Shown here piece by piece: positions 16,716 to 24,848 of a stretch of 33,751 nt of DNA. The stretch is from Rhodospirillales bacterium (GTDB lineage Bacteria > Pseudomonadota > Alphaproteobacteria > Rhodospirillales > Casp-alpha2). The stretch's first letter is position 1. The number at the start of each line of letters is the position of its first letter. The notes under the pieces were generated by a model that did not search any database, was not told the DNA's origin, and saw nothing but the letters and a program-made list of their open reading frames with translations. Made by a program: the position numbers and the translations under genes. The stretch spans positions 1-33,751 of the forward strand of contig JAPKAX010000009.1 of assembly GCA_028825025.1 (NCBI GenBank), given 5' to 3'.

Positions 16716-16740
16716 CAAATGATATGCCACTATACCAACT
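16716..16740. promoter_or_regulatory. CAAATGATAT element upstream of the first flavoprotein gene
   Basis: CAAATGATATGCCACTATAC lies about 60-75 bases before the 16792 start. Its first ten bases match the elements found at 23002-23016 and 23923-23939 around the UTRA GntR gene. It is a candidate site for that regulator, but the right half differs, so confidence is modest. Confidence 0.4.
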
Positions 16741-16791
16741 GAGATCAATTAAATTTATACGGACTAAGAATAATAGAACTGGGATAACGTG

Positions 16792-18189
16792 ATGGGTATC
16801 ATTGAAGCATCAAATAAAACATTCGATATCAATGTACCTGTTCTCGTTATTGGCGCTGGCGCTTGCGGTTGTTGTGCTGCCTTAGCTGCCCATGACGCCG
16901 GTGCCGAAGTTATGATTTTGGAGCGCGATGAAACACCCAGCGGTAGCACTTCATTGTCAGGAGGGCAGGTCCCTGGTGCCGCTTCTCATTTACAAATCAA
17001 GGCTGGGGTTAATGATCCGCCAGACATTCTTGCAAATGATTTGATAAAAAAAGCCAAAAATCAAAACGATCCAGAAATGGCCCGCCATATTGCCGGAGAA
17101 TCTGGAACGACGATCAATTGGTTATCCGAACAACACAATATCCCATTTTCTGTTCAAAATATATTCCTTTACCCTGGGCATTCTGAACAACACATGCATG
17201 TGACGCCTGAGTTAAGTGGAGGCGAGCTGATAACCTGCCTTCTTAATGCCGTTTCCGCCAAAGACATTGATGTTGTGGTTTCTGCCCATGTTACAGACCT
17301 CTTTGCAGATGCCGATGGTCGCGTTGTTGGTGTACAGATTACACGGCCTGATCAAACTCTTGAAACCATTGGATGCCAGGCTTTGATTTTAGCCTGTAAT
17401 GGGTATGGCGGCAGCCCTGAAATGCTAGAGCGCTATATGCCCGAAGTAGCCAAAATCCATTATCACGGGCATGTTGGAAACCAGGGCGACGCTGTGAATT
17501 GGGGGATCGAGCTGGGGGCTAGCGTCTCAGATATGGGCAGTTATCAAGGTTTTGGCGCTGTTGTCACTCCTTTGATGATCCATTTGACGTGGGCCAGTAT
17601 CACCGAAGGTGGTTTTCAAGTTAATAAAGATGGCGTTCGGTTTTCGCATGAAAACCAAGGGTACTCTGAACAAGCACGGAAGGTCTTATCTCAAGAAGAT
17701 GGTATCGCTTGGACGATTATGGACCAGCGTGTGCAAGACGTCGCAATGAGGTTGCAAACGCAGCGTGATGCGTTTGAGCTCGGTGGAATTAAGCATGCCG
17801 AAAATATTCAAGAATTAGCTGATATTACGGGCTGCGACTTGGATACGTTGACCACAACACTAAACGGTGTGGCTGCCATGACGCGGGGTGAAGAGGATGA
17901 CCCGTTTGGGCGTGATTTTTCAACCCATCCTGCTTTGTCAGCCCCTTATTATGTGGCGAAAGTAACCGGCGCACTCTTCCACACTCAAGGTGGGCTAGAT
18001 GTTGATTTAAATGGTCGTGTGCTGCGCGAGGATAGCACTCCTCTTCCTAATTTGTTTGCCGGAGGTGGTGCAGCGCGCGGACTATCGGGCCCTTCTGATT
18101 GGGGTTATTTATCTGGAAGCGGATTAATGATGGCAACAACACTAGGGCGGCTGGCTGGAAGAAAGGCAGGTGAAAGTATAGAGGGCTGA
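16792..18189 (+). CDS. FAD-dependent oxidoreductase, fumarate reductase/3-ketosteroid dehydrogenase-like (copy 1)
   Basis: This 465-aa flavoprotein of the FAD_binding_2 family (PF00890 type) has the dinucleotide fold PVLVIGAGACGCCAALAAHD (GxGxxG at residues 21-26) ending at E44 in MILERDETPSGSTSLSGG. A central substrate domain carries HVGNQGDAVNWGIELGASV. The C-terminal FAD site reads LFHTQGGLDVDLNGRVL and PSDWGYLSGSGLMMATTLGR. Relatives reduce or dehydrogenate alpha,beta-unsaturated acids and ketones. No signal peptide or heme-binding part, so it is cytoplasmic and needs a partner electron donor or acceptor. ATG 16792 is chosen over GTG 16789, with GGGATA upstream. It precedes the ABC importer genes and is closely related to the gene at 29253. 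Confidence 0.92.
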   Translation: MGIIEASNKTFDINVPVLVIGAGACGCCAALAAHDAGAEVMILERDETPSGSTSLSGGQVPGAASHLQIKAGVNDPPDILANDLIKKAKNQNDPEMARHIAGESGTTINWLSEQHNIPFSVQNIFLYPGHSEQHMHVTPELSGGELITCLLNAVSAKDIDVVVSAHVTDLFADADGRVVGVQITRPDQTLETIGCQALILACNGYGGSPEMLERYMPEVAKIHYHGHVGNQGDAVNWGIELGASVSDMGSYQGFGAVVTPLMIHLTWASITEGGFQVNKDGVRFSHENQGYSEQARKVLSQEDGIAWTIMDQRVQDVAMRLQTQRDAFELGGIKHAENIQELADITGCDLDTLTTTLNGVAAMTRGEEDDPFGRDFSTHPALSAPYYVAKVTGALFHTQGGLDVDLNGRVLREDSTPLPNLFAGGGAARGLSGPSDWGYLSGSGLMMATTLGRLAGRKAGESIEG

Positions 18190-18331
18190 TTATGACGTCT
18201 ATATCCACAGGCTTACTTGCCTGCTAGGCGGCTAATATATAGTTTTCAAATGAAGCCTCGTATAGGGTACAATTAAAACTGAATACAAATTATAAAAACG
18301 TAACAATTCAAAACATAAATAGGAGAGTAAC

Positions 18332-19183
18332 ATGTCTAAAATAATTACATACGTAAAGCAGGCCGCTTTGGTAACTTGCTTAGGATTTGCTTGTGTCAGC
18401 GTCGCCAACGCTGAAACCGTTAAAGTTGCTGTTGATGTGGGCTATGCACCGCATGTTATGGCAAAAGCATCTGGTGGAGTTGAAGGCTACAACGTTGACT
18501 TGATGGCTGCTTTGGGTAAAGAAATGGGCATTGAGTACGAAATTATCGATCAGGCATGGTCGGGCATTTTTGCGGGCCTGAACTCAGGAAAATTTGATGC
18601 CATTATCGTACCAACCACAATCACCAAAGAGCGCGCTGCCAAATTGTTATTCAGTGAAGGATATCAAAACGTATCTTACCAATTTCTGCTCAAGCGTGGC
18701 AATTCACAGATTGCAAAGCTAGAAGACCTTCGGGGCAAAGTGATTTCTGTCAACAAAGGCAACTATTTTGATAAGTGGATTTCTGCACGGTCTGAGAAAT
18801 ATGGCTGGGAAGTTCTCCGCTTTGGCAAAAACTCTGAAGCCATCTTAGCTGTTACAACGGGCCGTGCTTATGCCAGCATAGCTGGAAGCACTGTTGCGGG
18901 TTGGACTGCTAAAAAGAACCCTAATGTGGTTGGATCCAAGCTAATTGTAAACTCAGGGCAATCTGCGGGATTTGTTTTCCGGACTAAAGATAAAGCAAAT
19001 CGCAAACGCTTTGAAGTGGCTATCGAATGCTTGAAAAAATCAGGTGTTATTGCCAAAATTCATGAAAAGTGGACCGGTAATATGCCTGCCAAAGATAGCG
19101 CATCTTTTAAAATTCGTGATGGGCTAGGTGAGCCTGGATTTAACGGACATGACGCGACCCCTCATGGTGGTAGCTGCTCATAA
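18332..19183 (+). CDS. Polar amino acid-type ABC transporter substrate-binding protein
   Basis: This is a periplasmic family 3 solute-binding protein of 283 aa. The signal peptide is clear (VKQAALVTCLGFACVSV, cleavage likely after ANA, residue 27; no lipobox). The mature start ETVKVAVDVGYAPHVMAK and GYNVDLMAALGKEMGIEY are family patterns, followed by GKFDAIIVPTTITKERAAK and the hinge region LEDLRGKVISVNKGN. The C-terminal tail after residue 255 (ASFKIRDGLGEPGFNGHD and beyond) is a short His/Gly-rich extension. AGGAG precedes the ATG by seven bases. The downstream ATPase and two permeases are in the same direction, beyond a strong hairpin. The ligand is not readable. Confidence 0.93.
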   Translation: MSKIITYVKQAALVTCLGFACVSVANAETVKVAVDVGYAPHVMAKASGGVEGYNVDLMAALGKEMGIEYEIIDQAWSGIFAGLNSGKFDAIIVPTTITKERAAKLLFSEGYQNVSYQFLLKRGNSQIAKLEDLRGKVISVNKGNYFDKWISARSEKYGWEVLRFGKNSEAILAVTTGRAYASIAGSTVAGWTAKKNPNVVGSKLIVNSGQSAGFVFRTKDKANRKRFEVAIECLKKSGVIAKIHEKWTGNMPAKDSASFKIRDGLGEPGFNGHDATPHGGSCS

Positions 19184-19208
19184 AGCGGCACTTCGGATAA
19201 AACACTCT

Positions 19209-19239
19209 ATAACCGGGCTGAGGGTTTCAGCCCGGTTAT
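19209..19239 (+). terminator. Strong hairpin between binding-protein and ATPase genes (attenuator or mRNA stabiliser)
   Basis: A perfect 13-bp inverted repeat (ATAACCGGGCTGA pairing with TCAGCCCGGTTAT) with a five-base loop GGGTT follows the binding-protein stop. Only three Ts follow the stem, so it is a leaky terminator or a 3'-end protector rather than a full stop. It would give more binding protein than membrane components. Confidence 0.8.
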
Positions 19240-19273
19240 TTCCGAATACCAAATTCAGGATACACACATTTAA

Positions 19274-20017
19274 ATGAGTAATTCCCCGCTGCTTGAAGTA
19301 GTTAACCTTAGAAAATCTTTTGCAACTCTTGAGGTGCTCAAAGGTGTGGACTTTACAATCTTACCACAAGAACTGGTCTTTATTATTGGCCCGTCGGGAT
19401 CAGGTAAAAGCACGATGCTTAGGTGTTGTAATCTTTTGGAAGAACCAACTGCGGGAAGCGTTTTATTCAAAGGTCAGGAAATCAGTAAGCCCAACGTTGA
19501 TATTGACACCATACGCCAACACATCGGCATGGTTTTCCAGTCGTTCAATCTTTACCCCCACATGACGGCGCTTCAAAATATTACATTGGCTTTAAGAAAA
19601 GTTAAAAAAATTCCAACCTCTGAATCCCAAGACCGTGCGATGAGCGCCCTAGAGCAAGTAGGCCTTGCTGAAAAACATGATTCACATCCTAATCAGCTAT
19701 CGGGCGGTCAACAACAACGTGTTGCCATCGCGCGTTCCATTGCAATGGAACCCGACGTCATGTTGTTCGATGAACCCACATCAGCGCTTGATCCAGAACT
19801 GGTTGGCGGCGTTTTAAATGTTATGCATAAATTACGAAATGACGGCATGACTATGATTGTCGTTAGCCATGAAATGCGGTTTGCTCAAGAGGCCGCGGAC
19901 CGGGTTTTGTTTGTTGATGGTGGATTAATTATTGAGCAAAATACGCCGGAAGAAATTTTTAATAATCCGCAAAATCAGCGGACACGTGAGTTCTTATCAC
20001 GCGTCAGCGACCATTAG
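19274..20017 (+). CDS. Amino acid ABC transporter ATP-binding protein (GlnQ/HisP type)
   Basis: This 247-aa cytoplasmic ATPase powers import. All motifs are present: Walker [10 protein letters not shown] (39-47), Q-loop [13 protein letters not shown], signature LSGGQQQR (142-149), Walker B VMLFDEP, D-loop SALDPE and switch His in [12 protein letters not shown]. Length and sequence fit the polar amino acid uptake (PAAT) group. It lies between the binding protein and the first permease. There are 11 bases to the next gene, so the three following genes form one unit with it. Confidence 0.96.
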   Translation: MSNSPLLEVVNLRKSFATLEVLKGVDFTILPQELVFIIGPSGSGKSTMLRCCNLLEEPTAGSVLFKGQEISKPNVDIDTIRQHIGMVFQSFNLYPHMTALQNITLALRKVKKIPTSESQDRAMSALEQVGLAEKHDSHPNQLSGGQQQRVAIARSIAMEPDVMLFDEPTSALDPELVGGVLNVMHKLRNDGMTMIVVSHEMRFAQEAADRVLFVDGGLIIEQNTPEEIFNNPQNQRTREFLSRVSDH

Positions 20018-20028
20018 GGCGCCGGAAT

Positions 20029-20700
20029 ATGGACGCGTTCGCAGAAGAATTCCTGAACTGGGAAGTTATGGTTAAGTATTTCCCAGATATTGTTGCCGGG
20101 TTATGGGTGACGATGGGCCTTGCCCTTATGGTCATTGTCTCAGGGTTGATACTTGGTCTTGTATTAGCTGTCATCAGGGCTTTTCAAATTCGCCCTATCA
20201 ATTTGTTGATTATCGCCTTTGTTGATATCTTCCGCTCCTTGCCACCGCTTGTGATCATCATCCTTCTTTATTTTAGCATACCCATGTTTGGCCTGAATTG
20301 GTCTGGCTTTATATGTTCATGGATTGCGCTATCGCTTGTTCTGGCTTCTTTCGTCGAAGAAATTTATTGGGCCGGAATCACATCCGTTCATAAAGGTCAG
20401 TGGGAAGCCGCTCGCTCTACTGGTTTGAGCTTTTTTGAGACGTTGATTTATGTTGTGTTGCCGCAAGTGATCAGAATGACGATTCCCCCGTTGACCAACC
20501 GAACCATTGTTATTGCTAAAAATACGGCCCTTGCTTCTGTTGTTGCGGTTCAGGAAATGTTAACCGTCGCACAAACTTCACTGGCTTATGCCGCCAATTC
20601 CTCACCCCTTACTTTGGCAGCGCTTGGTTATCTTATGATGTTCTTGCCCTTGGTTATACTGAGCCGCTACATCGAATCCCGTTTTGCGTGGAAGCGTTAG
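20029..20700 (+). CDS. Amino acid ABC transporter permease (HisM/GlnP family), first
   Basis: This is an inner-membrane permease of 223 aa with about five hydrophobic segments, starting at GLWVTMGLALMVIVSGLILG. The family loop is present: FVDIFRSLPPLVIIILLYFS. The ATPase-contacting EAA loop reads WEAARSTGLSFFETLIYVVL, followed by PQVIRMTIPPLTNRTIV. It overlaps the ribosome-site region of the next permease; its stop lies 11 bases before the second ATG. Two different permeases imply a heterodimeric channel. Confidence 0.94.
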   Translation: MDAFAEEFLNWEVMVKYFPDIVAGLWVTMGLALMVIVSGLILGLVLAVIRAFQIRPINLLIIAFVDIFRSLPPLVIIILLYFSIPMFGLNWSGFICSWIALSLVLASFVEEIYWAGITSVHKGQWEAARSTGLSFFETLIYVVLPQVIRMTIPPLTNRTIVIAKNTALASVVAVQEMLTVAQTSLAYAANSSPLTLAALGYLMMFLPLVILSRYIESRFAWKR

Positions 20701-20711
20701 GAGAGAAAAAT

Positions 20712-21389
20712 ATGGATTTAGAACTCTTACGCTTTAACTTTTTCAATATTGATTCAGTCATCAATGTGTATCCTTTGATATTAAAGGGGCTTTGGATGAC
20801 CATTAAGCTATGCCTTTTGGTCGGTCCAATTGGCTTTATTTCTGGTATGACCTTAGCTGGAGTTTATAGCCTTCATATTCGGAGCTTAAATTGGTTCTTG
20901 ATGGTTTATGTCGACTTTTTCCGCTCAGTCCCTCCTCTTGTTTTGCTGATTTATGTGTATTATGGATTACCATTCTTTGGTATAGAAATACCTGCATTTT
21001 TAGCCGTTCTTATTTCGTTTACGCTCAACAGTTCTTCTTATTATGGGGAAGTGGTGCGGGCTGGGATCGAGAGCATTCCGGCGGGTCAAATGGAAGCCGC
21101 GCGCTCAAGCGGATTAAGCCGTACCCAAGCCATGATTTACGTAATCTTGCCTCAAGCTTTAAGGAACGTTGCACCGGATTTGATTTCAAACACGGTTGAG
21201 CTGATCAAAGCGACTTCTATCGCCAGCGTTGTCGCCTTACCAGAACTTTTACGGATGGCGCGGGTTGGTCAAGATCTGGAATACAATGCAACACCGTTAG
21301 TGGCTGCCGCACTGATTTATTTAATTATGTTATGGCCTGTCGTTCGACTGCTTAGCCGGTTGGAACGACGCATGATGTCTTCACATTGA
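20712..21389 (+). CDS. Amino acid ABC transporter permease (HisQ/GlnP family), second
   Basis: This is the second channel half, 225 aa. The same family blocks as its partner are present: GLWMTIKLCLLVGPIGFISG, VDFFRSVPPLVLLIYVYYGL, and the EAA loop MEAARSSGLSRTQAMIYVIL followed by PQALRNVAPDLISNTVEL. I start at ATG 20712, which has an AGGAG site eight bases upstream. A longer frame begins with GTG 20688 inside the first permease and is less likely. It ends nine bases before the racemase-fold gene, suggesting co-expression of uptake and first catabolic step. Confidence 0.93.
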   Translation: MDLELLRFNFFNIDSVINVYPLILKGLWMTIKLCLLVGPIGFISGMTLAGVYSLHIRSLNWFLMVYVDFFRSVPPLVLLIYVYYGLPFFGIEIPAFLAVLISFTLNSSSYYGEVVRAGIESIPAGQMEAARSSGLSRTQAMIYVILPQALRNVAPDLISNTVELIKATSIASVVALPELLRMARVGQDLEYNATPLVAAALIYLIMLWPVVRLLSRLERRMMSSH

Positions 21390-21398
21390 GGTTTTTTC

Positions 21399-22163
21399 AT
21401 GCATAAAGTTCTAGTAATCGTTCCGTTCCCCATGAGCGAAGAAAACCGTGATCAGCGCCGTGATCAATTGAAAGCTGTGCAATTAGGGAAGGATATTTCT
21501 TTCGAATTTGAATCCGTACGCGTTGCACCCAGAAATTACGTTAGTCAATATGACATGGTGTTGGCAGATGTAGGTATTATGGAGGCGGGGTTAAATGCTC
21601 AGGAAAGAGGCTTTAGTGCCGTTTGTGTAGATACCATGAGCGATTCAGGTGTTGCTGCTTTACGCTCCGTTCTTGATATACCAGTTATCGGCCCCTGCCG
21701 GGCATCGATATTGACCGCTTTAATGTTTGGAGATCGGTTCTCGATTATAGCCATGTGGGGGCATTGGAACCACTTATATGCCAAAGTGTTGAAGGACTTA
21801 AGGCTTTCAGACCATTGTGCTTCCGTCCGCTCAATAGACATGCAGCCCGATAACCAAGGGCTTTTGGGCGGTAAAGAAAAAGATGTGTTTCCACTTCTCC
21901 TTAGCGCAGCCAAGCAATGCATTGAAGAAGATGGAGCCCAAGTTATTTTGCTCGGGTCAACAACCATGCATCAAGCTCATACTTATTTATCTGAACATCT
22001 GAACGTCCCTGTTATTAATCCTGGGCCGCTTACATACAAGATGGCTGAAGCCGCATTGGGGTTAGGGCTCACACATAGCCGACAAGCGTACCCATCACCT
22101 CCCGCCCCAAAAAATGATGTTGTGCAAGCGATGCTAGATACAGCTAGTAAGTTCGATCACTAG
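21399..22163 (+). CDS. Asp/Glu/hydantoin racemase-fold protein lacking both catalytic cysteines
   Basis: Family members (hydantoin racemase, maleate isomerase, aspartate racemase) use two cysteines as acid/base pair. The 254-aa protein has the fold's features: KVLVIVPFPMSEENRDQR, VCVDTMSDSGVAALRS after strand two, IPVIGPCRASILTAL, and ILLGSTTMHQAHTYL in the second half with VPVINPGPLTYKMAE. At the usual ACxxDPG-type position the sequence is DTMSDSG, with Thr79 instead of Cys. In the usual LGCxxM position it is LGSTTM, with Ser187 instead of Cys. Other cysteines (C76, C100, C140, C174) are not at catalytic positions. The fold assignment is good, but a standard two-Cys racemase reaction is unlikely. 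It ends the plus-strand operon 16792-22163 and stops three bases before the convergent SnoaL-like gene. Confidence 0.85.
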   Translation: MHKVLVIVPFPMSEENRDQRRDQLKAVQLGKDISFEFESVRVAPRNYVSQYDMVLADVGIMEAGLNAQERGFSAVCVDTMSDSGVAALRSVLDIPVIGPCRASILTALMFGDRFSIIAMWGHWNHLYAKVLKDLRLSDHCASVRSIDMQPDNQGLLGGKEKDVFPLLLSAAKQCIEEDGAQVILLGSTTMHQAHTYLSEHLNVPVINPGPLTYKMAEAALGLGLTHSRQAYPSPPAPKNDVVQAMLDTASKFDH

Positions 22164-22166
22164 CAT

Positions 22167-22550
22167 TTATTCATTTTTTAAGGTGTTCTGGCCGGTCATA
22201 TAAACCGCGACACGATTGAATTTTTCGCCCTCTACTTCAAAAAAGTTACAATTTGATTTGTGAACCTTTTGCCCATCCAGAAGGATGTTATCAATCTCAA
22301 ACCGAACCGCAATTCGGTTCTCATCAGGGCAGGGAACATAAACAAATTTATGGTGCTTTAGGGTGTCGTGGTTGTCCCAAAGGCGCTTAAACATGCTCTC
22401 GATCTGATTATGCCCCTGAAGTTCAACGCCATGTGTTTCAACAGAAAAATTACAATCTGGTGTTAAAGCCTCTTTGATTGCGGAGATATCTCTTCCGTCT
22501 ACTCCTGCAAAATATTTATTTACTAAATCTATCATTTGTTGGCGTGTCAT
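22167..22550 (-). CDS. SnoaL-like/NTF2-fold small protein
   Basis: This 127-aa protein has the NTF2-like cone fold pattern: an N-terminal helix MTRQQMIDLVNKYFAGVDGR, LTPDCNFSVETHGVELQG, a middle KRLWDNHDTLKHHKFVYV and the strands NRIAVRFEIDNILLDGQ and KFNRVAVYMTGQN. Family members are small isomerases, hydrolases or binding proteins; the active site cannot be inferred. ATG 22550 is chosen because GAGGAAAG lies seven bases before it; the longer frame starts at GTG 22592 inside the leader. Its coding strand is opposite to the flanking operons. A second, dead NTF2-like gene lies immediately upstream, so the two were probably an operon. Confidence 0.82.
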   Translation of the reverse strand: MTRQQMIDLVNKYFAGVDGRDISAIKEALTPDCNFSVETHGVELQGHNQIESMFKRLWDNHDTLKHHKFVYVPCPDENRIAVRFEIDNILLDGQKVHKSNCNFFEVEGEKFNRVAVYMTGQNTLKNE

Positions 22551-22579
22551 TTGTCTTTCCTCATGTTTTATCTGGCTCC

Positions 22580-22954
22580 TTATTGGGAGCACATTTCTGC
22601 CATATCATTTCATACCCGCTGAGATTTCAATTTGCCATCTACAATTTGAAATCGGTCGACAAATCGAATGCCCTCGAACAATCGGCCATCGTTGCCTTGC
22701 CCTGATAGGGTGCCAAAACAATAGATGACGGTTTCTTCTTCATTGGACATGTCATCAAATTTTTCAAACGTTTTACCTATCGATTTGTACCTAGACCTTG
22801 ACCAATCTATCAGTTGCTTCAATTCATGGAACACGACTGCTCCGGGAAACGTCATTTCGAAATCATGAGCGAGCATTTCCTTTGCCTTTACAATATCTCG
22901 GGCTTCCATCGCATTTAAAAATTAGCGAACAAGATCAATGGGAGAGGTAGGCAT
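22580..22954 (-). pseudogene. SnoaL-like/NTF2-fold protein with two nonsense codons
   Basis: From ATG 22954 the frame reads MPTSPIDLVR, TAA, then FLNAMEARDIVKAKEMLAHD and FEMTFPGAVVFHELKQLIDW, GTLSGQGNDGRLFEGIRFVD and GKLKSQRV. A TGA follows, and then NDMAEMCSQ to a stop at 22580. The first stop interrupts the N-terminal helix (LVR-FLNAMEARD). The second replaces the Trp expected in a closing QRVWNDMAE pattern (TGG to TGA). All pieces are in the same frame, so these are point nonsense changes, not indels. A 99-codon internal frame from ATG 22909 could still be made but would lack the first helix and tail. A product with function is doubtful. Confidence 0.72.
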
Positions 22955-23001
22955 ATTTATACGAACTCCAACAGATAAATATTTGATGTTAAAAATAAGT
23001 G

Positions 23002-23016
23002 CAAATGGTATACATA
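23002..23016. promoter_or_regulatory. Candidate operator upstream of the UTRA GntR gene
   Basis: CAAATGGTATACATA lies 59 bases before GTG 23075. The reverse strand of 23923-23939, in front of the next gene, reads CAAATGATATAGACATA. The shared CAAATGRTATASAYA pattern near the regulator gene and its neighbour suggests self-control plus control of the catabolic genes. Confidence 0.5.
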
Positions 23017-23074
23017 CGATATAGTTTTGCTTCTTCTCATCAAGTGCCAAGTTTTGGCTGAAAGAATCACGCAA

Positions 23075-23875
23075 GTGTCCGTCATATCTTTAGGCCATCA
23101 CATAAACCAAAAAACCGATAATAAACTACCAACTCCTCTTTATCACCAAATCTACGTCATACTACGTAATAAGATTATTGATCAGGAGTTTGCATTAGGC
23201 GATTTTTTGCCAAGCGAAGATGAAACAGCTCAGGCCTTTGGTGTTTCACGGATCACATCGAAACGCGCCCTTAATGAACTCGCCGATGAGGGCCTTGTTG
23301 TTCGCGAACGCGGGCGCGGAACCCGCGTCATCCATAAAGACCCAACAGCACCTCAAGGGGCTAATATAGAAGGCATGCTTGAAAATGTCATGGCAATGGG
23401 GTTGAAAACAGAAGCCACGTTGCTCGAGTTTGGTTATGTCAAACCAACAGACCGCGTTGTTCAGGCATTAAAATGTTCACCAGATTCTCGCGTTCAGCGG
23501 GCCGTACGCTTGCGCTCACACGAAGGACAAGCCTTTTCTCATTTGCTTACATTTGTCCCCGAACCTGTCGCCAGCACTTATACTCAAGAAGACTTGGCAA
23601 ATACTCCATTACTTGTTTTGCTTGAGCGTGGGGGGATTGCTGTCTCTCGAGCAGAGCAATCCCTAACAGCAACTTTGGCTGATGCAAACGTTGCCCCATT
23701 GTTGAACTTAGACATCGGCGCGCCATTGCTCAGAATTCGCCGAATCGTTTATGATCAGAACAACCAGCCCGTTGAATTTATTACTGGATTATATCGGCCA
23801 GATAGATATCAATATAGGATGAATTTATCACGCGTGTTAACCGAACATTCCAATACTTGGGCACCAACCAGTTAA
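23075..23875 (+). CDS. GntR-family regulator with UTRA ligand domain (HutC subfamily)
   Basis: This is a ligand-responsive regulator. The winged helix reads LPTPLYHQIYVILRNKIIDQ, LPSEDETAQAFGVSRITSKR and NELADEGLVVRERGRGTRV. The UTRA domain follows: VQRAVRLRSHEGQAFSHLLT, SRAEQSLTATLADANVAPLL, LLRIRRIVYDQNNQPVEFIT, and the terminal GLYRPDRYQYRMNLSR. The start is uncertain: GTG 23075 gives 266 aa, near the family norm. A TTG at 23027 would add 16 residues; neither has a good ribosome site. It heads the plus-strand run 23967-30650 and probably controls it and itself. Confidence 0.9.
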   Translation: MSVISLGHHINQKTDNKLPTPLYHQIYVILRNKIIDQEFALGDFLPSEDETAQAFGVSRITSKRALNELADEGLVVRERGRGTRVIHKDPTAPQGANIEGMLENVMAMGLKTEATLLEFGYVKPTDRVVQALKCSPDSRVQRAVRLRSHEGQAFSHLLTFVPEPVASTYTQEDLANTPLLVLLERGGIAVSRAEQSLTATLADANVAPLLNLDIGAPLLRIRRIVYDQNNQPVEFITGLYRPDRYQYRMNLSRVLTEHSNTWAPTS

Positions 23876-23916
23876 CTCCTTTTTCTGTGTTTCTAACGTA
23901 GACATCTGAAACTCAT

Positions 23917-23939
23917 ATGATATATGTCTATATCATTTG
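23917..23939. promoter_or_regulatory. Inverted repeat upstream of the lyase gene, candidate UTRA-GntR operator
   Basis: ATGATATA and TATATCAT form a perfect eight-base inverted repeat around TGTC (23917-23936), 31 bases before the lyase ATG. It includes the CAAATGATATAGACATA element shared with 23002-23016. Its size and symmetry fit a HutC-type dimer site. Confidence 0.6.
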
Positions 23940-23966
23940 TATTTTGGCCAGTTGGAATTCACAATT

Positions 23967-24848
23967 ATGAAAACACTTAGTCTTAAGGCTCAATTAGCGC
24001 GCGGTGACACCATTGTTGCTCCAGGTGTCTTTGATGCCTTTAGCGCATCAAGCGCAGAAAAAGCAGGCTTCAGTGCCGCCTACATATCAGGAGCTAGTGT
24101 TTCTTATTCCCACTTTGGGCTTCCAGATATTGGCCTTGTAAGCATGAGAGAAGTCGCTGACACGCTTTCTAATATTCGCGAGCGCGTCGACATTCCGCTG
24201 ATTGTTGATGCGGACACTGGGTTTGGTAATGCGATTAATGTGCAACGAACCGTTAAACTATTCGAGCGCAATGGAGCTAATTGTATTCAGCTCGAAGATC
24301 AAACAATGCCAAAACGGTGCGGTCATTTAAAAGGTAAGGGACTTGTGAGCACGGCCGAAGCTGTCGGCAAAATCAAAGCTGCCGTTGATGCACGGGCCAG
24401 CGAAGAAACATTGATTATGTCGCGTACCGATGCCATAGCGGTTGAAGGCTTCGATGCAGCTTTAGAGCGCGCTGAACGCTACCTAGAGGCGGGGGCAGAT
24501 ATTCTATTTATTGAAGCCCCTAATAATGAAGACGAAATGCGAACCCTAACCGCGCAATTCAAAGCCCGCGTCCCGTTGTTGGCAAACATGGTCGAAGGCG
24601 GCTTTACCCCCATGTTTGATGCAGAAAAGTTGACTGAAATTGGCTACCGAATTGTGATTTTCCCGGGCGGATTATTTAGGGCCAGATCGTTTATGGAACA
24701 AGAGTATTTCACCAGCTTAAAAAAACATGGTTGGAACAAGCCCTATCAAGACAGAATGCTTGATTTTAAACAAATGAACGAAGCTCTAGGCACTCAAGAT
24801 ATACTTGATGCAGGAGCAAAATATGATGCAGAGAACTTTGATGATTGA
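23967..24848 (+). CDS. PEP mutase/isocitrate lyase superfamily C-C lyase
   Basis: This superfamily cleaves or forms C-C bonds next to carboxylates (methylisocitrate lyase, 2,3-dimethylmalate lyase, oxaloacetate decarboxylase). The 293-aa protein has the metal motif VDADTGFGNA (D81, D83), LEDQTMPKRCGH with the general-acid Cys118 in KRCGH (116-120), and later MSRTDAIAVEGFDAALERA and LFIEAPNNEDEM. KRCGH with length about 290 aa fits the PrpB/dimethylmalate-lyase branch rather than isocitrate lyase. The catalytic Cys makes PEP mutase or phosphonopyruvate hydrolase activity unlikely. ATG 23967 is chosen over TTG 23937. The end overlaps HyuB by 26 bases, indicating coupled translation. Substrate unknown. 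Confidence 0.9.
   Translation: MKTLSLKAQLARGDTIVAPGVFDAFSASSAEKAGFSAAYISGASVSYSHFGLPDIGLVSMREVADTLSNIRERVDIPLIVDADTGFGNAINVQRTVKLFERNGANCIQLEDQTMPKRCGHLKGKGLVSTAEAVGKIKAAVDARASEETLIMSRTDAIAVEGFDAALERAERYLEAGADILFIEAPNNEDEMRTLTAQFKARVPLLANMVEGGFTPMFDAEKLTEIGYRIVIFPGGLFRARSFMEQEYFTSLKKHGWNKPYQDRMLDFKQMNEALGTQDILDAGAKYDAENFDD

Noticed and set aside
23967-24848. Phosphonate metabolism (PEP mutase)
   Set aside because: The KRCGH motif with a catalytic Cys marks the lyase branch, and no phosphonopyruvate decarboxylase or phosphonate transporter genes are nearby.
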